Positions 25,681 to 34,098 of a stretch of 64,000 bases of DNA are shown one piece after another (position 1 is the stretch's first letter; each line of letters begins with the position of its first letter). The translations under genes and the position numbers were made by a program. This DNA comes from Nocardioides sp. InS609-2 (GTDB lineage Bacteria; Actinomycetota; Actinomycetes; Propionibacteriales; Nocardioidaceae). The stretch is taken from NCBI RefSeq assembly GCF_023208195.1, contig NZ_CP060034.1:2232001-2296000 (forward strand). Reading direction: 5' to 3'. Under the pieces are notes generated by a model. It made no database searches, was not told the DNA's origin, and worked only from the letters and a program-made list of their open reading frames with translations.

Positions 25681-26085
25681 ATGTTGTCCGACGAGAGCCG
25701 GATCCTGGCCGGCATCTTGATGCTGGCGCTGGTGACCGTCGAGACCGGCGGCCTCTACCTACTGAAGATCGTGCGCGGCAGGGCCGAGGTCACACCGTTC
25801 CAGGAGAAGTTCGCCCGTGCCGGCCACGCCCACGCAGGCGTTCTCCTCCTCCTCGCGCTGATCTGCCAGCTGTTCGCCGACGCGACCACGCAGACCGGTG
25901 TCGTCGACTGGCTCTCGCGCAGCGCCGTCGCGGTCGCCGCGCTGCTCATGCCCGCCGGGTTCTTCTTCGCATCCATGGGCGCTGGGCGCACGTCGCCGAA
26001 CCGGCTGATCGTGATGGTGTTCGCGGGCGCCGCCCTGCTGGCCGTCGGCCTGTCGAGCCTTGGGATCGGCCTGCTGACTGCCTGA
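25681..26085 (+). CDS. Four-helix membrane protein controlled by MerR regulator
   Basis: The protein has 134 residues and four membrane segments (residues ~8-27, ~48-67, ~80-100, ~110-130). A conserved-looking His pair sits at the start of helix 2 (FARAGHAHAGVLLLLALI). This layout resembles small actinobacterial integral proteins without assigned function. An excellent AAAGGAG site is present. Its only neighbour is the divergent MerR gene, so it may be the sole target. It might be a transporter subunit or a stress membrane protein; I do not recognise it further. Confidence 0.75.
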   Translation: MLSDESRILAGILMLALVTVETGGLYLLKIVRGRAEVTPFQEKFARAGHAHAGVLLLLALICQLFADATTQTGVVDWLSRSAVAVAALLMPAGFFFASMGAGRTSPNRLIVMVFAGAALLAVGLSSLGIGLLTA

Positions 26086-26153
26086 CCGCGCCGCCTTCCA
26101 GCACCGAGCATGTAACGCGCCACGGCCAGCGGCATGAGTCGCGGGGCGATACC

Positions 26154-26546
26154 TCACAGCTCCTCGACGTCAACCACTCCCAGGCACGCCCGGGCAAGAC
26201 GTGCGTCCCTGGTGACGAGCACTGCAGAGAGTTCCACGGCGAGGACGACGTAGGCCGCGTCGTACGCAGTCATCCGGTCCATCAGCTCGAACGCCTGGAG
26301 AAGCGCGTCGTCGTGCGGAAACGTCACGGACACGTCGAGGTCGCACAGGTCGAGCAGCGCCTCCTGGGCGCGGGTGCGGCCGAGATGACCGCCCAGCACC
26401 AGACCCCGCAGGGCCGAGACGACTTCGATCTCAAGGTGGGCGGGAGCATGCCAGGCGTCTTGGGCCAGGGTCGAGCGGAGCCGAGCGCCGTCGGCCGCGA
26501 CCAGCATGTCCGTGACCACTGATGCATCCAGGACGACGTCCCTCAT
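26154..26546 (-). CDS. vapC: PIN-domain toxin (VapC type)
   Basis: The protein has 130 residues, the usual length. The acidic residues of the PIN nuclease site are all visible: Asp7 (VVLDASV), Glu39 (AHLEIEVVSAL), Asp96 (TAYDAAYVVLA) and Asp114 (VTRDARLA). It should be a Mg2+-dependent RNase kept silent by the adjacent antitoxin. Its ATG overlaps the antitoxin TGA by four bases (ATGA), as is typical for this type II toxin-antitoxin class. Confidence 0.93.
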   Translation of the reverse strand: MRDVVLDASVVTDMLVAADGARLRSTLAQDAWHAPAHLEIEVVSALRGLVLGGHLGRTRAQEALLDLCDLDVSVTFPHDDALLQAFELMDRMTAYDAAYVVLAVELSAVLVTRDARLARACLGVVDVEEL

Positions 26547-26770
26547 CGAGACTCTCGGACTGCCCTGATCGCCTCGACCGAGGAGACCTCGGAGGTCTCC
26601 AGCCGACGGTCGATGCGCGAAAGCACCTGGCCACGAGAAGGTCGTCGCACCGACTCGGTGAGCAACGAACGCAAGTAGGCGTTGAGGGACTGTCCCTGGG
26701 TCGCCGCCCGTGCTTTCAGCTCGTCGCGCACGGCCTCGTCCACGTCACGGATCTGCACCAGGACACCCAT
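26543..26770 (-). CDS. vapB: Ribbon-helix-helix antitoxin (VapB/FitA type)
   Basis: The protein has 75 residues. MGVLVQIRDVDEAVRDELKARAATQGQSLNAYLRSLLTESV is the FitA-like ribbon-helix-helix domain; the disordered, Arg-rich tail (RIDRRLETSEVSSVEAIRAVRESR) is the toxin-binding part. The ATG at 26770 is chosen over further upstream codons that run into the operator. It should bind VapC and repress the pair's promoter. Confidence 0.9.
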   Translation of the reverse strand: MGVLVQIRDVDEAVRDELKARAATQGQSLNAYLRSLLTESVRRPSRGQVLSRIDRRLETSEVSSVEAIRAVRESR

Positions 26771-26802
26771 GCATTCATAATGCATGACACCCAATGCACA
26801 AT
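26768..26802. promoter_or_regulatory. Candidate vapBC operator
   Basis: An inverted repeat TGCAT-TCATA-ATGCA surrounds the antitoxin start (26770-26784). On the coding strand GGGTGTC occurs twice, once on each side of it. Ribbon-helix-helix antitoxins bind such repeated short sites to autoregulate. Confidence 0.55.
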
Positions 26803-26889
26803 CAACCGTTACGGGGACGTCTGCTGTCCAGTCGCGTGCGCACCTCCGCGCGCCGTACGTCGACCGCAGCACGCGACCCGAGGGTCAGC

Positions 26890-28560
26890 TCAGACGTGGC
26901 GGCGCGACTGGATGATGCGGAAGCGCGAGGCGACGTAGGCGCCATCCGTGTACGACGCGTTGGCGGCCGGGTTGGCGCCGGTGCCGTGGAAGTCGGAGAA
27001 GGCCGCGGACTGGTTGACGAACACCGCACCGAGCAGGTTCTCGCTCAGCGCCACGCCGGCGTCGAGCGCGGCCTCACGCATCTGGTCGATGACACCCGCA
27101 TCGGTGGAGTAGACGGCCGACGTCATCGCGCCGTGCCGCTGCACGGTGTCGCGGAAGAGCGCGATCGACGCGTCGGTGCCGTCGGTGCCGATGAGGTAGG
27201 CGACCGGTCCGAAGCACTCAGCCTCGTAGACGTCGCTGTCCTTGGTCGCGTCGAGGGCGATCAAGGTGGGCGTGCGCACCGTCGCGTCGGCGTACGCCGG
27301 GTGGGTGACCTCGCGGGACGCCACCAGCACCTCGCCCTTGCTGGGCGCGTCGGCGAGGCGGTCGAGGACGCCGGTGTTGACGATGCCACCGAGCAGCTCG
27401 ACGGCGCGGGCGTCGTCGCCAAGCAGCTTGCCGAACGCCGCGTCGATCCCGGCGCCGACCTCGGCGACCGTCTTGCGGCCCTCGTCGGTCTCGATGCCGT
27501 CAGCCGGCAGGTAGACGTTCTGCGGCGCGGTGCACATCTGACCGGAGTAGAGGGCGAACGAGAACGCGAGGTTCTGGCACATCGCCTTGAAGCTGTCGGT
27601 GGAGTCGACGACGACGGTGTTGACACCCGCCTTCTCGGCGAAGACGACGGCCTGGCGGGCGTTGGCCTCGAGCCAGTCACCGAAGGTGTTGCCACCGGTG
27701 AAGTCGACCAGGCGCACCTCGGGCCGGGTGGCGAGCGCGGCGGCCAGCTTGTCGGCAGGGTCCTCGACGGCGAGCGTGACGAGGTCGGCGTCGAAGCCGG
27801 CCTCGGCCAGCACCTCGCGGCACACCTGTGCGGTGATCGCGAGCGGCAGCACGGCGCCCGGGTGCGGCTTGATGACGACCGGGTTGCCGGTGACCAGGCT
27901 GGCGAAGAGGCCGGGCCAGGAGTTCCACGTCGGGAAGGTGTTGCAGCCGATGACCAGCGCAACTCCGCGGGGCACCACGGTGAACGTCTTCTCCATGGTG
28001 ATGGGGTGCTTGCCCGGCTTCTCCCAGCGCGCGGTGGCGGGGGTCCGGGTCATCTCGGTCCACGCGTAGGCGACCGCCTCGAGGGCGCGGTCGAGCGCGT
28101 GCGCGCCACCGGCCTGGAACGCCATCACGAACGCCTGGCCGCTGGTGTGCTGCACCGCGTTGGCGAGTTCGAAGATGCGTCCGTGCAGCCGATGCAGGAT
28201 CTCGAGGCAGACGCCGGTGCGGCCGTCGGGGCCGGCGTCGCGCCAGTCCCTCATGCCGGACTGCGCCGCAGCCATCAGCGCGTCGAGGTCGGCGGCGTGC
28301 GGGTAGCGCACGTCGAGATCGATGCCGTACGGCGACCGCTCGGTCGCCACGGTGCCAGCACTGCCCGGCGTCTCGATCGGGAAGTCGCTGCCGAGCAACG
28401 CGTCGTACGCCGCCTTGCCCTGCGCCGCCGCGTCGTCGCCGTAGACGCGGGGTGACGGGGACTCGTCGAACGCGGAGTAGTAGCCCCGCGTGGCGCAAGC
28501 CTCGACCGCCTCGTCGAGGCGGGGGCGGTGGGTGGCGAACAGGTCGGCAGCAGACGTCAT
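26890..28560 (-). CDS. paaN: Phenylacetic acid degradation aldehyde dehydrogenase-like protein PaaN
   Basis: The protein has 556 residues. The aldehyde dehydrogenase fold is marked by VIGCNTFPTWNSWPGLFASLVTGNPVVIKPHP (NAD loop) and LYSGQMCTAPQNV, which holds the catalytic Cys. The length and N-terminal region (FATHRPRLDEAVEACATRGYYSAF) are those of the PaaN type that lacks the hydratase domain of PaaZ. It would act on the open-ring aldehyde intermediate of phenylacetyl-CoA catabolism. No other paa ring-opening genes are nearby, but a PaaI-type thioesterase is encoded 3.6 kb away. Confidence 0.87.
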   Translation of the reverse strand: MTSAADLFATHRPRLDEAVEACATRGYYSAFDESPSPRVYGDDAAAQGKAAYDALLGSDFPIETPGSAGTVATERSPYGIDLDVRYPHAADLDALMAAAQSGMRDWRDAGPDGRTGVCLEILHRLHGRIFELANAVQHTSGQAFVMAFQAGGAHALDRALEAVAYAWTEMTRTPATARWEKPGKHPITMEKTFTVVPRGVALVIGCNTFPTWNSWPGLFASLVTGNPVVIKPHPGAVLPLAITAQVCREVLAEAGFDADLVTLAVEDPADKLAAALATRPEVRLVDFTGGNTFGDWLEANARQAVVFAEKAGVNTVVVDSTDSFKAMCQNLAFSFALYSGQMCTAPQNVYLPADGIETDEGRKTVAEVGAGIDAAFGKLLGDDARAVELLGGIVNTGVLDRLADAPSKGEVLVASREVTHPAYADATVRTPTLIALDATKDSDVYEAECFGPVAYLIGTDGTDASIALFRDTVQRHGAMTSAVYSTDAGVIDQMREAALDAGVALSENLLGAVFVNQSAAFSDFHGTGANPAANASYTDGAYVASRFRIIQSRRHV

Positions 28561-28643
28561 GCCCCCAGCCTCCCGCGTGTGACAGCGGCGCGCAACACGG
28601 GCTGAACTCCGTCACAGATCGAGCGGCCAATTAGGGTGTGCGC

Positions 28644-29285
28644 ATGCGGGGTGCGGTTGTCGGGGTCGTGAGCGTTGCCGCGCTCGCATGCGGGGCAGTG
28701 GCCGGCGTACTCCTCTCGATGGCGCAGGCCGAGCCCGCGGACGACGTGGCCGCGCCGGTGCCGGCGATGTCGCCGTCGTTGCCGGTCGATCCAGCGCCGC
28801 TGGCAAGGCCCGACGCCGACACGCCCGCCCTCCAGCCCGGCCTCACCTACGTCGACGACATGATCGGCGCCAACGGGTTCGAGGTGAAGCTCCGCTCGCC
28901 GGAGGGCTGGACCAAGGTCATCATCGGGGCCGCGGAGGCCAAGTGGGTGGTGCAGGGCAACCGCCTCAACACCTTCTTGCTGCGAGTCGAGTCGGTGGAG
29001 AGCCAGCGCCAGTCGGTCGAGCGCATCAAGTCCGAGCGCATCGAAGACCTGCGTCGACTCACCAAAAACTTCCGGTTGGTGCAGGAGACCGAAACGAGCA
29101 TCCAGATCATCTACGTCGACGACAACGGACTGACCAAATACGGCAACGTGCGCTGGATCGACGACCCCGATCCCGACTCAGACCAGGCCGTCGTCGAGAT
29201 CGCTGCCAACGGCCGCGAACGCGACCAGCCCGGTCTCCTCGACCTGATCACCCGGGTCGGCAACAGCGTCGAGGCCCGGCTCTAA
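28644..29285 (+). CDS. Membrane-anchored extracellular protein of unknown function
   Basis: The protein has 213 residues. An N-terminal membrane anchor or signal (GAVVGVVSVAALACGAVAGVLL) and a Pro/Asp-rich linker lead to a ~140-residue outer domain (FEVKLRSPEGWTKVIIG...FLLRVESVESQRQSVERIK...IIYVDDNGLTKYGNVRWID). This resembles the PsbP-like sensor modules attached to actinobacterial Ser/Thr kinases, and the kinase at 30.1-31.6 kb has a domain with a similar opening (LSVSVPGSWTTVEARDG). GTG at 28638 is an alternative start. It overlaps the convergent SCO6745-type gene by 4 bases. Confidence 0.65.
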   Translation: MRGAVVGVVSVAALACGAVAGVLLSMAQAEPADDVAAPVPAMSPSLPVDPAPLARPDADTPALQPGLTYVDDMIGANGFEVKLRSPEGWTKVIIGAAEAKWVVQGNRLNTFLLRVESVESQRQSVERIKSERIEDLRRLTKNFRLVQETETSIQIIYVDDNGLTKYGNVRWIDDPDPDSDQAVVEIAANGRERDQPGLLDLITRVGNSVEARL

Positions 29286-30136
29286 CGGTCGGCGAAGACG
29301 CCTGCCGGAAAGGCGCCGGCGGCCAGCGCGCGCTCGACCAGCGGCTGGCACAGCTCGCGGAGCCGTTCGGTGCCGCTCTCGCCCAGCACGTCCCACGGCC
29401 CGACGGCGAGCGCCTCGGTGGCCCGTTCCACCGACGAACGCAGCGCACGACCCTCGTCGCTGAGCTCGCCGCCCTCGGTCATCAGCCCTCGGGCCGCGAG
29501 GCCGCGCACGCCGTCGTCCCACTGCTCGGGTGACCAGCCGCGGGTGGCCTGGGCGGAGGGCACGGTGAAGCCGTGACCCGTAGCGCAGTGGGTGATCTGA
29601 GCCTCGAGACCGCTCAACCCTTCCGACAGCAGGGTGGCCACGTGCCCGTCGCCCCGGTGCTCGCGCAACAGCGTGAGGGCGTGGAAGAGCACCAGGTGCG
29701 GCTCCGTGGGCCACTCAAGGTCGGCATGAGCGGCGTACAACGTTCGCCCCGGCACCGTGCAGCCCTCCGCCGCCGTACGCGCCAGGTCGGCGGCCTCCGC
29801 CAACTCGGCAGAGCCGAGCGTGTCGGCGCCGAGGAGTCGCTCGTAGACGGCGCTGATGCCCCGGTACCTCGCCTCGGTGACCTGCTCCGGGCTGGCCGCC
29901 GCCCAGCAGGCAGGGACGAAGTGGGCGACCAGGCTGGGGTTGAACACGTAGAACGTCGCCGCGACCGGGCCCGCCCCGACCCGGCCCATCGGCGCCGACC
30001 GGGAGGCGAAGTACGTCATCCGGCCCGGCCGCAGCCCGACGGCCGTCAGCTCCGATGCGACCTCGTCGGCGAAGTAGCCGAGGGAGTGGAGGGGCTCGAG
30101 CAGGCGCGCGGTGCGGCCGGCGACACGTGGGTCCAT
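29282..30136 (-). CDS. SCO6745-family protein
   Basis: The protein has 284 residues. The sequence DPRVAGRTARLLEPLHSLGYFADEVASELTAVGLRPGRMTYFASRSAPMGRVGAGPVAATFYVFNP is the signature opening of the actinobacterial SCO6745 family. The rest is helical, with SPEQWDDGVRGLAARGLM in the second half looking like a winged-helix element. Biochemical function unknown. It lies 9 bases downstream of the kinase gene on the same strand, probably in one transcript. Confidence 0.85.
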   Translation of the reverse strand: MDPRVAGRTARLLEPLHSLGYFADEVASELTAVGLRPGRMTYFASRSAPMGRVGAGPVAATFYVFNPSLVAHFVPACWAAASPEQVTEARYRGISAVYERLLGADTLGSAELAEAADLARTAAEGCTVPGRTLYAAHADLEWPTEPHLVLFHALTLLREHRGDGHVATLLSEGLSGLEAQITHCATGHGFTVPSAQATRGWSPEQWDDGVRGLAARGLMTEGGELSDEGRALRSSVERATEALAVGPWDVLGESGTERLRELCQPLVERALAAGAFPAGVFADR

Positions 30137-30145
30137 GGGACCTGT

Positions 30146-31552
30146 CTACAGGCCGCTGGTGCTGACCGAGTCGAGCACCCGGTTGGCCGTGGCCCGGTCG
30201 TCGCTGCGCACCTGCACCCACAGCAGCCGGTCGGTGTTCACCTGCACCACGCGTTCGACGATGACGCCCGGGCAGTCGGTGTAGACCACGGTGCGCAGAT
30301 CGTCGCCGCCCTGCCTGTCGTTGTACGGCTGCCCCGCCTTGTCGCACTCGGGGTGCTGAGGCATTGTCGTGGGCAGGGCGCGTCCCTCGAGCAGGCCAAC
30401 GAACACACCTTCCCCCGAGCTGCGCCAGGCCGAGCGGCTGCCGGCCGCCACCGCCGGCTGGTCGTCCGTCGTGCCTGGCGGGATCCAGCCGTCGCGTGCC
30501 TCGACGGTGGTCCACGACCCCGGCACGCTCACCGACAACGTGCCCTCGTCGTCGGTGATCTCCACGGTCCGGTTCACAGCGCGGTGCACCACGTAGCCAC
30601 CACCCAGGCCGATGACCACGGCCAGCACGCCCACCGCCCACGCCGGCACCCGGCGACGGCGAGGCGAGTCGGGTTCGAGCGAGACGGGCACCACCTGGGT
30701 CCGCTCGCGGTCGCTGGCCAGCCAGACGGGCGGCGTCGTCGACAGCTCGTCGCCGTAGGCCTCCCGCAGCGCCCGCGTGTACGACGGCACGTCGGGGTAG
30801 CGGTCGTCCCGCTGCGGCGCCAAGGCGCGTCGCACGACGGCATCGACGTCGGCCGGTACGACCTCGCCCATCGGCGCCGGCGGCCCGGGCTCGGCGGCGG
30901 CGGCGATCGTCGCGTGGGAGTACGGCGCCCGGCCGGTGAGCAGGAGGTAGGTCAGGGAGGCCAGGGAGTAGAGGTCGGCGCGGGCATCGAGTCCCTCGCC
31001 GCGGGCCTGTTCGGGCGCGACGTACGACGGGGTGCCGGCGATCATCGTCAGTCGCGACGACATGTCGAGGGTCTTGCCGAGGCCCAGGTCGGCCACCATC
31101 GCCCGCACCTCGCCGTCGGAGCCGGTTCGGAAGAGCACGTTGGCCGGCTTCACGTCGCGGTGGAGGATGCCGCGCACGTGCAGCGCGTGCAGCCCGTCGC
31201 CCACCTGGCGGACCACGCCCAGCGCGGCGACCGGACTCTGGGGGGCGATCTCGAGCCGGTCGGCGAGCGTGCCCTGGTCGGCGTAGGTCATCACCAGGTA
31301 GGGCCGGCCGTCGTCGAGCTCGCCGGCGTCGTAGACCGACACGACGTGCGGCGACTCGACCTTGCGCAGGAAGCGCCCCTCGTCGATGAACCGCTGCCGC
31401 ACGTGGTGGTCGGCGGCCCAGTTGTCGGCCAGCACCTTGATCGCGACGTCGCTGTCGAGCTGCTCGTCGTGGGCGAGCCACACCGTGGCGAAACCGCCGG
31501 CGCCGATGCGGCGACGCACCGGGTAGCGACCGAGACGCGAGGGAGTGGACAC
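30146..31552 (-). CDS. Membrane Ser/Thr protein kinase, PknB-like
   Basis: The protein has 468 residues and a GTG start. The kinase domain is intact: GAGGFATVWLAHD (Gly loop), DVAIKVL (Lys), LHRDVKPANVLF (HRD, with Lys and Asn), VADLGLGKT (DLG variant of DFG), and GTPSYVAPEQARG (P+1/APE). A single membrane helix (VGVLAVVIGLGGGYVVHRAV) leads to a ~140-residue outer domain with two Cys. It is a receptor-type kinase expected to autophosphorylate. It is divergent from an ECF sigma gene with only 41 bases between starts, suggesting functional linkage. Confidence 0.9.
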   Translation of the reverse strand: MSTPSRLGRYPVRRRIGAGGFATVWLAHDEQLDSDVAIKVLADNWAADHHVRQRFIDEGRFLRKVESPHVVSVYDAGELDDGRPYLVMTYADQGTLADRLEIAPQSPVAALGVVRQVGDGLHALHVRGILHRDVKPANVLFRTGSDGEVRAMVADLGLGKTLDMSSRLTMIAGTPSYVAPEQARGEGLDARADLYSLASLTYLLLTGRAPYSHATIAAAAEPGPPAPMGEVVPADVDAVVRRALAPQRDDRYPDVPSYTRALREAYGDELSTTPPVWLASDRERTQVVPVSLEPDSPRRRRVPAWAVGVLAVVIGLGGGYVVHRAVNRTVEITDDEGTLSVSVPGSWTTVEARDGWIPPGTTDDQPAVAAGSRSAWRSSGEGVFVGLLEGRALPTTMPQHPECDKAGQPYNDRQGGDDLRTVVYTDCPGVIVERVVQVNTDRLLWVQVRSDDRATANRVLDSVSTSGL

Positions 31553-31593
31553 CTCTGCATTATCTTGCACGGGACGACGGGATGTGGTGCGGC

Positions 31594-32151
31594 ATGCAGG
31601 CAACGGCGGCAACGCCTGACGAGATCGACGACCTCGCGCACCGGGCGCAGGGCGGTGACCGCGACGCGCTCGACGCCCTGCTGGGCGCGATCCGGCCCCG
31701 CACGCTCAACGTCTGTCGGGGTGTTCTGCCCTACTCCTCCGACGCCGAGGACGCCTGCCAGGAGGCGCTGCTGAGCGTCGCGACGAAGATCGGCTCGTGG
31801 CACCGGCGCGGCCGGTTCACCACGTGGCTGCACGTCGTGGCGGTCAACAGCGCCCGGACGACGTACCGCAAGCTCAAGAACCAGGCCACACCGTCCGACG
31901 TGCTGCCGCTCGAGCGTCCCGACCCGCGCACCACCAGCGTCATCGCCGGCACCCGCCTCGACCTGCTCGACGCGATGGAGACCATCGAGGGGACCAGCCC
32001 CCAGCTGGTCGAGCCGCTGCTGCTGCGCGACGTCTACGGACTCGCGTACGACGAGATCGCGACGTTGCTCGACCTGCCGCTGGGCACCGTCAAGGCGCAG
32101 ATCCACACCGGCCGCAAGCTCGCGCGGGCGCTGCTGCGGGGCGACGCATGA
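31594..32151 (+). CDS. ECF-type RNA polymerase sigma factor
   Basis: The protein has 185 residues. Sigma-2 is DRDALDALLGAIRPRTLNVCRGVLPYSSDAEDACQEALLSVATKIGSW with RFTTWLHVVAVNSARTTYRKL. Sigma-4 is QLVEPLLLRDVYGLAYDEIATLLDLPLGTVKAQIHTGRKLARALL, a normal HTH. There is no anti-sigma gene beside it; instead a Ser/Thr kinase is divergent and a thioesterase and a peptidase are coupled downstream. ATG at 31594 is preferred over ATG at 31582, although the latter has a slightly better upstream purine stretch. The stop overlaps the thioesterase ATG (ATGA). Confidence 0.9.
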   Translation: MQATAATPDEIDDLAHRAQGGDRDALDALLGAIRPRTLNVCRGVLPYSSDAEDACQEALLSVATKIGSWHRRGRFTTWLHVVAVNSARTTYRKLKNQATPSDVLPLERPDPRTTSVIAGTRLDLLDAMETIEGTSPQLVEPLLLRDVYGLAYDEIATLLDLPLGTVKAQIHTGRKLARALLRGDA

Positions 32152-32567
32152 CTTTGAACGACCGAGCGTTACCTGACCACATCCGCCGGATGTGGGACGA
32201 GGACCGCGCCTCCCAGGCTCTCGGCATGAAGCTCACGTCGGTCTCCCCCGGTCGCGCCGAGATGTCGATGCCGGTGCGCGACGACATGGTCAACGGCCAC
32301 GGCATCGGCCACGGCGGGCTCACCTTCACCCTGGCCGACTCGACGTTCGCCTTCGCCTGCAACTCCCACGGCCCGGCCACGGTGGCGCACAGCGCGTCGG
32401 TCCGCTTCCATGCGCCGGTGCGGCTCGGCGACGTGCTGACCTCGGTGGCGGTCGAGCGGTCGCGCGAGGGCCGCCGCGGCGTGTACGACGTCGAGGTGCG
32501 CGCCGGTGACCGGCTGGTGGCTACGTTCGAGGGGCATGCAACGCAGCTGGCGGGGGAGCCGACATGA
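32148..32567 (+). CDS. paaI: Hotdog-fold thioesterase, PaaI type
   Basis: The protein has 139 residues. The catalytic stretch NGHGIGHGGLTFTLADSTFAFACNSHG (HGGxxFxLADxxFAxACNS) is that of PaaI, with Asn, Asp and the HGG turn intact. PaaI hydrolyses hydroxyphenylacetyl-CoA and related CoA esters as a rescue step in phenylacetate degradation. It overlaps both neighbours by ATGA and so sits in a sigma-thioesterase-peptidase operon, unusually detached from other paa genes. paaN lies 3.6 kb upstream. Confidence 0.85.
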   Translation: MTLNDRALPDHIRRMWDEDRASQALGMKLTSVSPGRAEMSMPVRDDMVNGHGIGHGGLTFTLADSTFAFACNSHGPATVAHSASVRFHAPVRLGDVLTSVAVERSREGRRGVYDVEVRAGDRLVATFEGHATQLAGEPT

Positions 32568-34036
32568 AGGCCGACATGAAGACTGGGACCGCGGCGCTGG
32601 CCGTCGTACTGCTGCTGGCGACGGGGTGCTCGGGTAACGGTGACGAAGGGGTCGCGTCCGCTCGACCAACCGATGGTGGTCTCGACTCCGCTCGACCGTC
32701 AGAAGAGGAGAAGGCCGAGCTCTCCCCCGTCAGCACCCCCGTCGAGGACAGCGTCTACCCCGACATCGGCGACCCCGGCGTCGACGCCCTGCACTACGGC
32801 CTCGACCTGGCCTGGCAGCCCACGAAGCGCCGCCTCGACGGCACCGCCACCATCAGCCTGCGCGCCACCGGCGATGCCGACCATCTCCAACTCGACCTGG
32901 GCCCGCGCCTGAAGCCGCGCAGCGTCACGCTCGACGGCGCGGAGGTCCCGTTCGAGCATCCCGGCAAGAACCTCGTGGTCGGCGCCTCGGTCACCGCCGA
33001 CCAGGAGTACGAGCTGGTCGTGACCTACCGCGGCCGGCCCGGACCCGTGCCCGCGCCCACGCGTCGCGGCGACTTCACGACCGTCGGGCTCACCGTCACC
33101 AACAGCGGCGGGCTGTGGACGATGCAGGAGCCGTACGGCGCCTTCTCGTGGTACCCCGTCAACGACCAGCCCGCCGACAAGGCGCTCTACGACTTCACGA
33201 TCACCACCGACGCGCCGTACACCGGGGTGGCCAACGGCGAGCTCGTCAGCACCGATACAAAGGACGGCCGCACCACCACGCAGTGGCACCTGGACTCCCC
33301 CGCGTCGTCGTACCTCACCACGCTGGCGATCGGCGACTACCAGCACTCGAACGGGCGCACCAGCGGCGGACTGACCGTCGACTACTGGTACTCCCGCGGC
33401 GCCCCGAAGATCCTGAAGTCGCTGCGGAGGGCCCCGCGCGCCATCGACTGGCTCGAGCAGAAGCTCGGGCCCTACCCGTTCTCGACGCTCGGCTTGGTCG
33501 TCACCCCTTCGCAGAGCGCCATGGAGACCCAGACGATGGTCACCCTCGGCACCAGCGACTACGTGCTGTCCGAGCCGGTGATCATGCACGAGATCGCCCA
33601 CCAGTGGTACGGCGACCTCGTCAGCCCGTCCGACTGGCGCGACGTCTGGCTCAACGAAGGCATGACGATGTACCTCCAGGGTCGCTACGAGGCCGACACC
33701 AACGGCATCCCGGTGGCCGAGCAGCTGGCGCAGTACGCCGAGTCCTGCCGTTCCTCGCTCGCCGAGGACGGGCCGGCGGGCGCCTACGACGCGGCTAGCT
33801 TCGGTGCGGGCAACATCTACTACTGCCCGGCCTTGATGTGGGACGAGCTGCGCAAGCGCGTCGGCGACGACGAGTTCTGGAAGATCGCCCGCAGCTGGCT
33901 CGACGACAACGCCGGCACCTCCGCCAGCCGCGAGCAGCTCTACGACCACTGGGAGAAGGCGACCGGCCTCGAGCTCTCGTCGTTCTTCGACAGCTGGATC
34001 ATGCGCGAGAAGATGCCCGAGATCATCGACCCCTGA
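32564..34036 (+). CDS. Lipoprotein M1-family metallopeptidase
   Basis: The protein has 490 residues. Lipobox LLATGC (Cys at ~22), acidic linker, N-terminal beta domain and a catalytic domain with HEIAHQWYGDLVSPSDWRDVWLNEG, the HExxH-x18-E zinc site. The exopeptidase motif GAMEN is replaced by SAMETQTM, so classical aminopeptidase specificity is uncertain. The linker between lipobox and domain holds a GGTCTCGAC-type repeat (32678-32697). Start ATGA overlap with the thioesterase. Surface-attached peptide processing is likely. Confidence 0.88.
   Translation: MKADMKTGTAALAVVLLLATGCSGNGDEGVASARPTDGGLDSARPSEEEKAELSPVSTPVEDSVYPDIGDPGVDALHYGLDLAWQPTKRRLDGTATISLRATGDADHLQLDLGPRLKPRSVTLDGAEVPFEHPGKNLVVGASVTADQEYELVVTYRGRPGPVPAPTRRGDFTTVGLTVTNSGGLWTMQEPYGAFSWYPVNDQPADKALYDFTITTDAPYTGVANGELVSTDTKDGRTTTQWHLDSPASSYLTTLAIGDYQHSNGRTSGGLTVDYWYSRGAPKILKSLRRAPRAIDWLEQKLGPYPFSTLGLVVTPSQSAMETQTMVTLGTSDYVLSEPVIMHEIAHQWYGDLVSPSDWRDVWLNEGMTMYLQGRYEADTNGIPVAEQLAQYAESCRSSLAEDGPAGAYDAASFGAGNIYYCPALMWDELRKRVGDDEFWKIARSWLDDNAGTSASREQLYDHWEKATGLELSSFFDSWIMREKMPEIIDP
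32678..32697. repeat. GGTCTCGAC/GCTCGACC palindromic repeat inside the M1 peptidase linker
   Basis: GGTCTCGACTCCGCTCGACC at 32678-32697 is preceded at 32651-32667 by a half-related GTCGCGTCCGCTCGACC. The same core occurs on the minus strand at 61376-61394, again inside a coding region. It encodes part of a Ser/Arg/Pro linker and adds no known domain. Confidence 0.65.
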
Positions 34037-34098
34037 GTGCCGTCCGCCCGTAGCGAAATCCCTTGCTGCTCCAGGCATCGGCGGCGAAGGTTGCGGGC

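Noticed and set aside
29573..31774. Long antisense open frame over SCO6745-type and kinase genes (733 codons)
   Set aside because: Shadow of coding sequence on the opposite strand; both real genes have intact motifs.
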